Below, piece by piece: positions 24,455 through 31,096 of a stretch of DNA of 31,100 bases; position 1 is the stretch's first letter, and every line of letters begins with the position of its first letter. Source of the DNA: Lentisphaerota bacterium (GTDB taxonomy: Bacteria > Verrucomicrobiota > Kiritimatiellia > UBA8416 > JAFGIZ01); NCBI GenBank assembly GCA_016929365.1, contig JAFGIZ010000049.1, forward strand, positions 1 through 31,100, read 5' to 3'. A model generated the notes under the pieces. It had not been told where the DNA came from. It saw nothing but the letters and a program-made list of their open reading frames with translations, and made no database searches. The translations under genes were made by a program, and so were the position numbers.

Positions 24455-25302
24455 GCCGGCCACTCCAGGCGCGTGCCGACGGGGCCGCTCGCGACGCGGT
24501 CCGGAAAAGCCGTCCACAACCGCGCGGCGGCCTGGAATCCGGTGCAGTGCAGCGGGAAGAGTCTTGCTATGTCGAACGCCCGCAAGGCGTCGACGGTCTT
24601 TTCCATGCGCGCTTTCCCCGCACCCGCGAGGTGCAGGCCGCCTATGACCGTATGGATACGCCGGCCGGGCGTCAGATCCCGGATCCGGTACAGCGTATTG
24701 ACGATTCCGGCGTGCGCACACCCCAGGAACACGACCGTCCCCGCGGCGGTTTCCAGAAAGGCGGCCTGATCGTCGGTCAATGCGTCCGGCGCGCGGCAGG
24801 ACGCATCGCTGTAAAACGGGCCGCCGGTGTCTTCGAAATCCGTGACCCGGGGAATAGGGCCCGTGACCGTCAGCCCGTCTCCGATTTCCGTCGGCGCTTC
24901 CGTTGTGCGCATCTCGAAAGCGTCCTGTAAGGCCCGCCGGGCGGCATCGGGCATGCCGATAGAACGCGCGGTGCCGTCCCGGTTGCGCGCATATTTGGGC
25001 GCGAGCGCCTGCGGATGAAGATAGACGGGGCACGGCGCCCGGTCCCGCCCGGGCCGAGGCCGCGCGACGGCAGGCAGGCCGCCCGTGTGATCGTAGTGGC
25101 CGTGGCTGAGGATAACGGCATCCGCTGAAGATACGTCGATGCCTGAACGGTCCGCATTGCGGGCCAGAATGCGGGTTTGCCCCGCGTCGAACAGGATCCG
25201 GCGGGATCCGGTCTCGATCCAGAACGACAGGCCGTGCTCGGCCAGCAGGCCGTGCCCCTGGGCCGTGTTTTCAACCAGTACCGTAAGACGGGTTTTGCTC
25301 AC
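24451..25302 (-). CDS. MBL-fold metallo-hydrolase (COG1237-like)
   Basis: A 283-residue metallo-beta-lactamase-fold protein. The metal site is 'ILSHGHYDHTGGL' (HxHxDH). Later ligands are in 'VFLGCAHAGIVNTL' and 'HTVIGGLHL'. This pattern matches the family that includes a methanopterin-synthesis enzyme, but most members are uncharacterised. The GTG start at 25302 is where homology begins ('SKTRLTVLVENTAQGHG'); the ribosome site is poor. It overlaps the Mrp-type gene by 4 bp and follows the double MinD gene after 107 bp, which contains a GCGCGC-aac-GCGCGC hairpin (25352-25366). Confidence 0.9.
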   Translation of the reverse strand: MSKTRLTVLVENTAQGHGLLAEHGLSFWIETGSRRILFDAGQTRILARNADRSGIDVSSADAVILSHGHYDHTGGLPAVARPRPGRDRAPCPVYLHPQALAPKYARNRDGTARSIGMPDAARRALQDAFEMRTTEAPTEIGDGLTVTGPIPRVTDFEDTGGPFYSDASCRAPDALTDDQAAFLETAAGTVVFLGCAHAGIVNTLYRIRDLTPGRRIHTVIGGLHLAGAGKARMEKTVDALRAFDIARLFPLHCTGFQAAARLWTAFPDRVASGPVGTRLEWPA

Positions 25303-25409
25303 GCGTCCGCTGCCGGCCTTTCCGCGTTTTCGTTGTAAAGCCCAACCGCCTGCGCGCAACGCGCGCCGGCCGGTACGTGCTGGGTCTATCCGCTTTTTTG
25401 CAGCCGGGG

Positions 25410-27254
25410 TCAAGCATCTCCGGCCAATATCTGCTGAAGCTCCCGCCATACCGCGCGAATGGCCTGCTCCGCACGGCCGTCTCCGTACTCGATGACTGTC
25501 TGGCCCGCCATGAGGGCGTCGTTGACGGCGCGGTCGAACGGGATCCGGCCGATGACGCGCGATCCGTGTGCCCGCGCGATCTCGTCAATCCGGCCGGCTT
25601 GCCGTGTGTTGAGGTCGGCTTTGTTGATGACCACCAGGGCCGGAACGCCGAAGTGGGCCGCGAGTTGCATGACACGTTCCATGTCATGCACTCCGGAAAC
25701 CGTCGGTTCCGTAACGATCACCACCAGGTCGGTTCCGGAAACCGAGGCAATGACCGGGCACCCGGTGCCCGGCGGCCCGTCGCCCAGGATGTGTTCCTGT
25801 TTCAATTCATCGGCCAGCTGCGCCGCACGGTTGCGCACCCGGGTGACCAGCCGGCCCGAATTTTCTTCGGCAATGCCGAGACGGGCGTGTGCCATGGGGC
25901 CGTAGTCGGTTCCGGAGACGTACCAGCGGCCGGTTACGTTCCGTTCGCTCCGGATCGCGCCCGCGGGGCAGACGCGCGGGCATAACCCGCAGCCTTCGCA
26001 CGCCAAGGGTTCGATACGGTAGGTAACATCGGCCTTATCGCCGGCGGGGCCGTCCCTGCGTATGGCCTTGAAGTGGCAGGCCTCCGCGCATTTCCCGCAG
26101 GCCGTGCACCTGGCGGGATCGATCTCGGCCTTGATGCCGCCGGCAAAATCGTGCCCTTCGCGGACTTCGGGGGTCAGGAGCAAATGCAGGTCGGCGGCGT
26201 CCACATCGTTGTCGGCCAGAACCTTGTGTTCGGCCAGGTGGGCCAGGGATCCGACGACGGTGGTCTTTCCCGTACCCCCTTTGCCGCTGATGACGGTGAC
26301 TTCCTTGTAAGCGGGCGCGTTGCCTTTGGCGAACGGCGCCGGGGCGCCTTCGGCAAGCTCGAATACATCGGCCTTGGGCTCCGGCGGCCGGGCTGTCGCG
26401 AGATTGTCGTAGATGTTCAAGAAATTGGCGCGCAGCTCCGGAAACCATTCGGCCAGGATCTTGCCCTCCGAATACACTTCCGCGTATTTCCGCTTGAAGG
26501 GAATCCGTCCCGCGATGGGCAGCCCCACGTCGCGGGCGTAATCGGCAATGAGGGTGTCCCGGCCGTCGGACCGGTTAACGATGATGCCGGTCGGAACACC
26601 AAGTTTCAGCGTCAGGCCGACAGCCAGTTTCAGATCGTTGAGCCCGAAGGGGGTGGGTTCGGTCACCAGCAGGGCGGCGTCGGCCCCTTCCACCGCCTCG
26701 ACGACGGGGCAGGCCGTCCCCGGCGAGGCGTCAATGATGTTGACCGCTTCCGGGTCGATGAACGCTTTGACGGCGCGCACAACATTAGGGGCCAGCGCTT
26801 CACCGATATTGAGCATGCCGTGCGCAAAAAAGAAGGGTTCATGCGCAGGCGCGGCCTGGACGGTGCCGATCACGGTTGCCTGCTCGGAAAGCGCGTCTTC
26901 GGGGCAGACGTAGGAGCAGACGCCGCAGGAATGGCACAGCTCGTTGAAAATCAGGACTTTGCCTTTGACCACGGCAATGGCGTTATAGTTGCATGCCTCG
27001 GCGCATTTCCCGCAGGCCGTGCAGCGGGCCGGGTCCCAGACGGGCTTGGGCACGGACACGGTTCTTTCCTCGGTAAACGACGGCTGCACGAAAAGGTGGT
27101 CGTTGGGTTCTTCGACATCGCAGTCCAGCAGCCGCACGGGGCGGCGATCGCTTGCCTCGCGGGTTTGCTCCCGCAGGGCAAGCGAATAGGCGAGATTTAC
27201 TGCGAACGTTGTTTTGCCCGTGCCGCCCTTTCCACTGGCTATGGTAATAACCAT
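25410..27254 (-). CDS. tandem-fused MinD/ParA ATPases with ferredoxin inserts
   Basis: A 614-residue chain made of two complete MinD-superfamily ATPases, each with an inserted 2x[4Fe-4S] ferredoxin. Copy 1: Walker A 'SGKGGTGKTT' (7-16), 'LLDCDVEEPN', cysteines 78/81/84/88 and 107/110/113/117, 'IDASPGTACPV'. Copy 2: Walker A at 323-332, 'LADNDVDAADLHLLL', cysteines 383/386/389/393 and 419/422/425/429, 'GDGPPGTGCPV'. The linker spans about 285-317. These ATPases are normally two adjacent genes of about 290 codons; in Desulfovibrio they belong to the ORP complex linked to cell division. ATG 27254 has AGGAGGAG 9 bp upstream. The fusion is unbroken, without a frameshift. Confidence 0.93.
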   Translation of the reverse strand: MVITIASGKGGTGKTTFAVNLAYSLALREQTREASDRRPVRLLDCDVEEPNDHLFVQPSFTEERTVSVPKPVWDPARCTACGKCAEACNYNAIAVVKGKVLIFNELCHSCGVCSYVCPEDALSEQATVIGTVQAAPAHEPFFFAHGMLNIGEALAPNVVRAVKAFIDPEAVNIIDASPGTACPVVEAVEGADAALLVTEPTPFGLNDLKLAVGLTLKLGVPTGIIVNRSDGRDTLIADYARDVGLPIAGRIPFKRKYAEVYSEGKILAEWFPELRANFLNIYDNLATARPPEPKADVFELAEGAPAPFAKGNAPAYKEVTVISGKGGTGKTTVVGSLAHLAEHKVLADNDVDAADLHLLLTPEVREGHDFAGGIKAEIDPARCTACGKCAEACHFKAIRRDGPAGDKADVTYRIEPLACEGCGLCPRVCPAGAIRSERNVTGRWYVSGTDYGPMAHARLGIAEENSGRLVTRVRNRAAQLADELKQEHILGDGPPGTGCPVIASVSGTDLVVIVTEPTVSGVHDMERVMQLAAHFGVPALVVINKADLNTRQAGRIDEIARAHGSRVIGRIPFDRAVNDALMAGQTVIEYGDGRAEQAIRAVWRELQQILAGDA

Positions 27255-27327
27255 CCTGACGTACTCCTCCTGATCCATGGCGCGACGCATGATGGGCACC
27301 GTATGCACCCCCGCCGCGCCGGGTCCC

Positions 27328-27555
27328 CTAGCGTGCCCGCGTCAGGGCCGTTCCGCAGCTCGGGCACTTAAGCTGATAGCACGGCGTACCGCGCTGATGC
27401 GCAACCGACTTGCCGCACTTGGGGCACACACAGTTTCCGCCGGCGCCCAGTCCAAGACCGCCCATGCGGCCGCGGCCCTGGCCCCGGCCCATACCCATGC
27501 CGCGTCCCGTTCCGGGACCTCCGCCTCCGGGTCCTGTTCCATCGCCTCCAGGCAT
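27328..27555 (-). CDS. small Gly-rich zinc-ribbon protein (DUF5320-like N-terminus)
   Basis: A 75-residue protein. Residues 1-11 (MPGGDGTGPGG) are the DUF5320-type start, followed by a Gly/Arg/Met-rich low-complexity stretch to about residue 40. The C-terminal part has six cysteines at 42, 44, 47, 59, 64 and 67 ('CVCPKC' and 'CPSCG'), a probable zinc or iron ribbon. Clear ribosome site GGGAGG before the ATG. Function unknown. It shares its N-terminus with the gene just upstream and sits 73 bp before the MinD/ferredoxin fusion. Confidence 0.82.
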   Translation of the reverse strand: MPGGDGTGPGGGGPGTGRGMGMGRGQGRGRMGGLGLGAGGNCVCPKCGKSVAHQRGTPCYQLKCPSCGTALTRAR

Positions 27556-27578
27556 GACATACCTCCCTTGACTAGGTG

Positions 27579-27623
27579 AAAAAGGCGCGGTGCGTCCCCG
27601 GGGGGATGGGCCGCAGCCCTTTT
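27579..27623 (-). terminator. possible intra-operon terminator/attenuator
   Basis: AAAAGGGCTGCGG pairs with CCGCGCCTTTTT with two single-base bulges, and the minus-strand transcript ends in U5. It lies between the two DUF5320-like genes, so partial termination here could make the first gene more highly expressed. Loop of about 20 nt. Confidence 0.45.
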
Positions 27624-27635
27624 CTGTCCATGTGC

Positions 27636-28031
27636 TTATTGTTCTTGCGTGTCCGCGCTCTTGGCTTCCAGCTCCGCGATACGCTGCTTGATGCCCTGCA
27701 GCGCATCCTCGAAGTACTCCGCCTGGCCCTTCAGGGCGTCGGCTTCCTGTTCGGGCGTGGGGCCCATGCCATACGCCGCGTAGGGCGGCATGGCTCCGCC
27801 ATAGGGATACGCGGGAGCCGCGTAGGGCATACCCCCGTAGCCGCCCCAGCGGCGTCCGCCCCGGAATCCCAATCCGAACCCCCGTCCGAAACCGCGGCCG
27901 CGGCCGTAGCCGAATCCGCGGCCGGGCAACGGGTTCATGTACCCCGGCATTGAATAGCCGGCGCAAAATCCCGCCGCGCGGCCCGTCATCGGGCCCATGC
28001 CTCCCGGTCCTGTTCCATCTCCACCTGGCAT
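27636..28031 (-). CDS. DUF5320-type Gly/Arg-rich protein
   Basis: A 131-residue protein beginning MPGGDGTGPGGMGPMTGRAAGFC, the typical DUF5320 start with one cysteine (Cys23). Residues 35-65 are an RGG-like run of Gly, Arg, Phe and Tyr. Residues 66-90 are Pro/Tyr/Ala-rich. The C-terminus (about 92-127) is a charged helix or coiled coil ('EQEADALKGQAEYFEDALQG', 'KQRIAELEAKSAD'). Strong AAGGAGGT ribosome site. It is the first gene of the sigma54-driven operon. Such proteins accompany MinD/ferredoxin and NifX-like genes in anaerobes; no function is established. Confidence 0.88.
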   Translation of the reverse strand: MPGGDGTGPGGMGPMTGRAAGFCAGYSMPGYMNPLPGRGFGYGRGRGFGRGFGLGFRGGRRWGGYGGMPYAAPAYPYGGAMPPYAAYGMGPTPEQEADALKGQAEYFEDALQGIKQRIAELEAKSADTQEQ

Positions 28032-28090
28032 TGTGCTTACCTCCTTTATGCCGTTACCATGCGTTTTTGCATGTTTCGGGTCATAGGTAA

Positions 28091-28106
28091 TGCATGAGCC
28101 GTGCCA
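28091..28106 (-). promoter_or_regulatory. sigma54 (-24/-12) promoter
   Basis: Minus strand TGGCACGGCTCATGCA against the consensus TGGCACGRNNNTTGCW: only one mismatch. GG and GC are separated by exactly 10 bp. The predicted start near 28080 gives a leader of about 50 nt before the DUF5320 ATG, and that leader contains a CATGC...GCATG hairpin (28058-28073). Confidence 0.75.
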
Positions 28107-28294
28107 GCATGGCGCGAAAGTGTGTAAGACGCTTTTAATCAATGAGATAAGTGAATTGTGTTTGCAGACGCGGACGGAACGCTGCGTGTCATTCCGCAAG
28201 ACCCCGGCGGAAAGGCATGGCAGACTGCGAGAGGGGCGGCACGCGAGACAGCCTTTGCCGGGGCGGGGACGCCCTCGCCGCGGATCGTCCCGGC
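28107..28294. other. intergenic region with likely upstream activator sites
   Basis: No gene is supported here. An unusually AT-rich block lies at about 28125-28170, and a short perfect palindrome ACGCTGCGT lies further on, near 28180. This is where a sigma54 enhancer-binding protein would be expected to bind for the minus-strand operon. No site can be named. Confidence 0.3.
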
Positions 28295-28322
28295 TTGACA
28301 GTTTTCGCGTGCTGCTTAGTGT
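28295..28322 (+). promoter_or_regulatory. candidate promoter for the FmdB-type gene
   Basis: TTGACA (28295-28300), 16 bp, TAGTGT (28317-28322), giving a leader of about 75 nt before the ATG at 28404. Confidence 0.4.
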
Positions 28323-28403
28323 TAGCCATGGCGGACAACAGCCCTTGGCATGAGTTTGCGGGGGCGGCGTATCGTGATATTCTATCGGGAGAGGAGGAAA
28401 ACG

Positions 28404-28613
28404 ATGCCGATTTATGAATACCGGTGCAAGAAATGTGGACACACCTTCGAGCACCTGGCGCGGACGCTCGCGGACGGGGCGAAAACCTGCCCGAAATGCG
28501 GCGCGCGCAACCCGGTCAAGCAGATCTCCACATTCAACGCCTCGGTCGCGGAAGGGCCCGGCGCCGGCGCCTGTTCCACCGGAACCTGCCCGACGGGGAC
28601 CTGCCCGTTCTAG
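28404..28613 (+). CDS. FmdB-family zinc ribbon protein
   Basis: A 69-residue FmdB/CxxC-CxxC regulatory-type protein. It begins 'MPIYEYRCKKCGHTFE' with Cys8/Cys11, and the second pair is Cys29/Cys32 in 'TCPKCGA'. The C-terminal tail is Cys/Thr/Pro/Gly-rich with Cys57, Cys62 and Cys67. Small proteins of this family are widespread and their role is unsettled. ATG has a strong GAGGAGG ribosome site. Divergent from the sigma54 operon. Confidence 0.9.
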   Translation: MPIYEYRCKKCGHTFEHLARTLADGAKTCPKCGARNPVKQISTFNASVAEGPGAGACSTGTCPTGTCPF

Positions 28614-29074
28614 GGGATCCGGACCCCCGGGGGGACTGGACAGGGCCGGCAGCGGCTCGTTACCATAACGGCGCGTCGTTCGACCGTTTTGACGATACCT
28701 GCATCGGTGCGGGCTGTTACGGGATCCTGTGCAATCAGGTGACGGCTGCCGGTACGGGGTTGGGTAATTCGGCGTGGGGAACCCCCGCGGGGGCGGTGTA
28801 CTATCAAGGGGAAGGGGAGGGCGTCTTCACGACCAATGCGGGTTCGCGCTTCAGGATCGCGGGCATATCGAACGCCGCCGCCGGCGTGGTCTTGACTTGC
28901 CGCGCTTCACCGGACCGGCGGTACACGCTGCAGACCCGCACCAACCTGCTCCGCGGCAGCTGGCAGGATGTTCCGGGCCGGACGGCGGTGTATGCCGGGT
29001 CGGACCCGGCTGTACTGCGTGACACGAACGGGGTGGCACGGCGGTACTACCGGGTCGGGGTTGCGCTGCCTTGA
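28614..29074 (+). pseudogene. remnant of a secreted/surface protein C-terminus
   Basis: An open frame with no ATG and no ribosome site continues to a TGA at 29074. Its end, 'RYTLQTRTNLLRGSWQDVPG' followed by a 'RRYYRVGV' tail, matches the repeated C-terminal module of large surface proteins in Verrucomicrobia and Kiritimatiellota. Most of the gene would be missing. The earlier residues ('GNSAWGTPAGAVYYQGEGEG', 'FTTNAGSRFRI') also look protein-like. It could be a degraded 3' fragment left by a deletion that joined it to the FmdB-type gene. A short live gene from a GTG inside is less likely. Confidence 0.45.
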
Positions 29075-29101
29075 GGTTTTGCGAACTCCGCGGGTACGCG
29101 C

Positions 29102-29154
29102 GCCGGGACACGGCGCCAAGGCGTCACCGGCCCGCGCCGGCTCCGTGCCCCGGC
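29102..29154. terminator. large stem-loop between convergent genes
   Basis: Arms GCCGGGACACGG (29102-29113) and CCGTGCCCCGGC (29143-29154) pair at 11 of 12 positions. The loop holds an inner CCGGC-ccgc-GCCGG hairpin (29127-29140). It lies between the plus-strand remnant and the minus-strand channel gene and could end transcription from either side. No T-tract. Confidence 0.45.
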
Positions 29155-29197
29155 AAGGTTCCGGAGCGAGCTGCTGGCCGTCGTCGTCGGCGCTTCC

Positions 29198-29217
29198 CGG
29201 GTTCCTTCAGGAGCCCG
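29198..29217. terminator. hairpin over the channel-gene stop
   Basis: CGGGTTCC-TTCA-GGAGCCCG forms an 8-bp stem with one wobble. On the plus strand it is followed by ATTCGTCTTT, a weak T-rich tail. Confidence 0.35.
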
Positions 29218-30397
29218 ATTCGTCTTTGCGTAGTTTCTTGAGCCAGTAGTCGAGCTGGCGTCCGGCCGCTTCACGACCGCCGAGACCGAAGGACAAGGCG
29301 AACGCTACGGCGACGGCTCCGAGACTCAACAGAAACGCCGTGTCGACGATATCGGGAGCGATGCCCATTGCCCGCAGTCCCATCGCCAGCACGAGAACCA
29401 TGATGGCGACGCGCGCGATGGCGGCCACGGCCCCGCCGGCGGATGTGTTGGAAAGCGCGCCGTAAGCCAGGTTGGCGATCCAGGTGCCGACGCCGAGGAT
29501 GACCAGTCCCAGGACTACGTTTCCGGCAAAGACCAGGAGTTGCCCGATAATATCGGTCAGGACCGGGAACCCGAGTTTCTGGGATGCCGACACCGTGGCG
29601 GCGAGCATGATAAAGAAAAACGCCACACCGGCGCACGTCCTGGAAAGCGACGTATTCCGGAAAAGCGCACCGAGACCGATCCGCCGGGGCAGGCTGTCGG
29701 CCCCGAGATTAGCGAGCAGGTTGCCGAGAAACTGCGTGACGAACCGGCCCACGACGTAGGCCACCGCGAGGATCAGGGCCGCGGCCAGAATTTGCGGAAT
29801 GGCAGCCATCAGGGTGCCCAGCATCTCGGTCGCCGGTTTCGAGACGGCCTCAATCTGTAGCGCGTCCAGGGCCGAAACGAGAATCGGCACAAAGACGACG
29901 ATAAAGACAAGCTGACCCAGCAGTTTGGACGGGCTGAACGTTTCGGGCAGTCCCAGTCTGGGCAGCACCTTGTCCAGTCCCGCCGCCAGTGCCTGGATGA
30001 CGTTTGCACAAATCCGCGCCAGTACATAGCCGAGCAGCCCCAGAAGCAAGGCGGCGACGATATCTGGGAGTGCCCCGATAAAGCGGCTGAACATCGCACT
30101 CAAGGGTTCCAGTACGCCTTGTATGCCGAGTACGCCGAGCGTGAGAATCAGAACGTAAACCATTGCGGCGTAGTAAATCAACGCGCTTGCGAACGACTCC
30201 AGTTGCGTGGCCGTTCCGGTCTTGTCCTGGATGCGCCGATCGACGCCGATCTTGCGCAACAGGGCGGAAACAAGATGTTTCAGCGCCAAAGCCGCGAGCC
30301 AGCCGATGACCAGGACCAGTCCGGCGCCGACGATCGCGGGCAAGTAGCTGCCCACGGTTTGAAGTAACGGATCGATAAATTGCCTGACAACGTTCAT
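29207..30397 (-). CDS. MscS-related membrane protein (conserved TM-helix / CmpX type)
   Basis: A 396-residue, very hydrophobic protein with about ten predicted helices. Two repeats of the 'conserved TM helix' pattern are visible: 'LPAIVGAGLVLVIGWLAALA' with 'LLRKIGVD', and 'IPQILAAALILAVAYVVGRF' with 'LLANLGAD'. The last helix 'VAVAFALSFGLGGREAAGRQ' resembles the MscS pore helix, but the MscS cytoplasmic vestibule is absent. Likely a mechanosensitive or small-solute channel-like protein of the inner membrane. ATG 30397 has GGAGGG upstream. Confidence 0.88.
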   Translation of the reverse strand: MNVVRQFIDPLLQTVGSYLPAIVGAGLVLVIGWLAALALKHLVSALLRKIGVDRRIQDKTGTATQLESFASALIYYAAMVYVLILTLGVLGIQGVLEPLSAMFSRFIGALPDIVAALLLGLLGYVLARICANVIQALAAGLDKVLPRLGLPETFSPSKLLGQLVFIVVFVPILVSALDALQIEAVSKPATEMLGTLMAAIPQILAAALILAVAYVVGRFVTQFLGNLLANLGADSLPRRIGLGALFRNTSLSRTCAGVAFFFIMLAATVSASQKLGFPVLTDIIGQLLVFAGNVVLGLVILGVGTWIANLAYGALSNTSAGGAVAAIARVAIMVLVLAMGLRAMGIAPDIVDTAFLLSLGAVAVAFALSFGLGGREAAGRQLDYWLKKLRKDESGS

Positions 30398-30467
30398 CAA
30401 GACCCTCCGGAGTTGTGAGCCGCCTTTCCGACCTCAGCGGCTCTTTGTGGTTTACCGTATCCTATGG

Positions 30468-30493
30468 CCCCGACCGGGCGGCGCCCATCGGGG
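30468..30493. other. GC-rich hairpin and first copy of a 16-bp repeat
   Basis: CCCCGA...TCGGGG encloses GGGC-ggc-GCCC. The sequence GCGGCGCCCATCGGGG (30478-30493) recurs exactly at 30994-31009, on the other side of the cupin gene. Nothing else was recognised in the 231-bp gap 30398-30628. Confidence 0.4.
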
Positions 30494-30628
30494 CAAGACG
30501 CAGAAAGGGTTGCGCAATCCCCTAGGCCCCGCGAACAGCCTGTGGCTCAATCCGTCACACACCCGCAGCGGAGCAGGACCTGGTTTCGGCACAGAAGCAC
30601 ACGGGCGTACCGTTCCCGCCGGCGCCGG

Positions 30629-30964
30629 CTAACGGATCATGACCAGCAGCATTTTGAAGCGACCCTTCTCGGCGCGAACATCGTGCGGGACATTCGCGGG
30701 CATGATGACCATCTCGCCGGCCGAAGCGTCAATCGGCTCTCCGCCGATCTTGAGCGTCGCCGTCCCGTCCAGGATATAAACCGTGGCGTCGTATGGAGAC
30801 GTGTGTTCGCTCAAGCCCTGCCCGCGGTCGAACGCGAACAGGGTCAGGCTGCCCGTCTCTTTCTCCAGCAGGGTCCGGCTGACGATCGAGCCGTCGGCAT
30901 AGGACACGGACTCGGCGGGGGCAAAAGCGGCGCCGGTCATACCGGGATCTCTTTCCGCGTTCAT
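30629..30964 (-). CDS. cupin-domain protein
   Basis: A 111-residue single-domain cupin. The central region 'GLSEHTSPYDATVYILDG' and 'GEMVIMPANVPHDVRA' define the two cupin motifs. The usual HxH and Glu of motif 1 are reduced to a single His, so metal binding may be atypical. The function is unknown; it may bind a small ligand or act as a sensor. ATG 30964 has AAAGGG a few bases upstream. It probably forms its own transcription unit. Confidence 0.87.
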   Translation of the reverse strand: MNAERDPGMTGAAFAPAESVSYADGSIVSRTLLEKETGSLTLFAFDRGQGLSEHTSPYDATVYILDGTATLKIGGEPIDASAGEMVIMPANVPHDVRAEKGRFKMLLVMIR

Positions 30965-30993
30965 AACCCTTTGAACATAAGACCGGCCCGCTC

Positions 30994-31009
30994 GCGGCGC
31001 CCATCGGGG
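30994..31009 (+). repeat. second copy of 16-bp direct repeat
   Basis: GCGGCGCCCATCGGGG, identical to 30478-30493 and on the same strand. The two copies bracket the cupin gene. A TTTGCG...CGCAAA inverted repeat follows at 31019-31042. Confidence 0.4.
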
Positions 31010-31096
31010 AAAACCTGATTTGCGTCTCCGAAAAAGCGCAAAGGCGGCGGCCGTTTAGCTTGAAGGCAGCGGGAAGCAGCAGGAAGGAGGATGGCC

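Noticed and set aside
26073..27371. 432-codon plus-strand frame antisense to the double MinD gene
   Set aside because: Complementary to a strongly supported gene; no motifs of its own.
28090..28353. Small plus-strand frame in the region upstream of the FmdB-type gene
   Set aside because: No ribosome site and unusual composition. It runs antisense across the sigma54 promoter and activator region.
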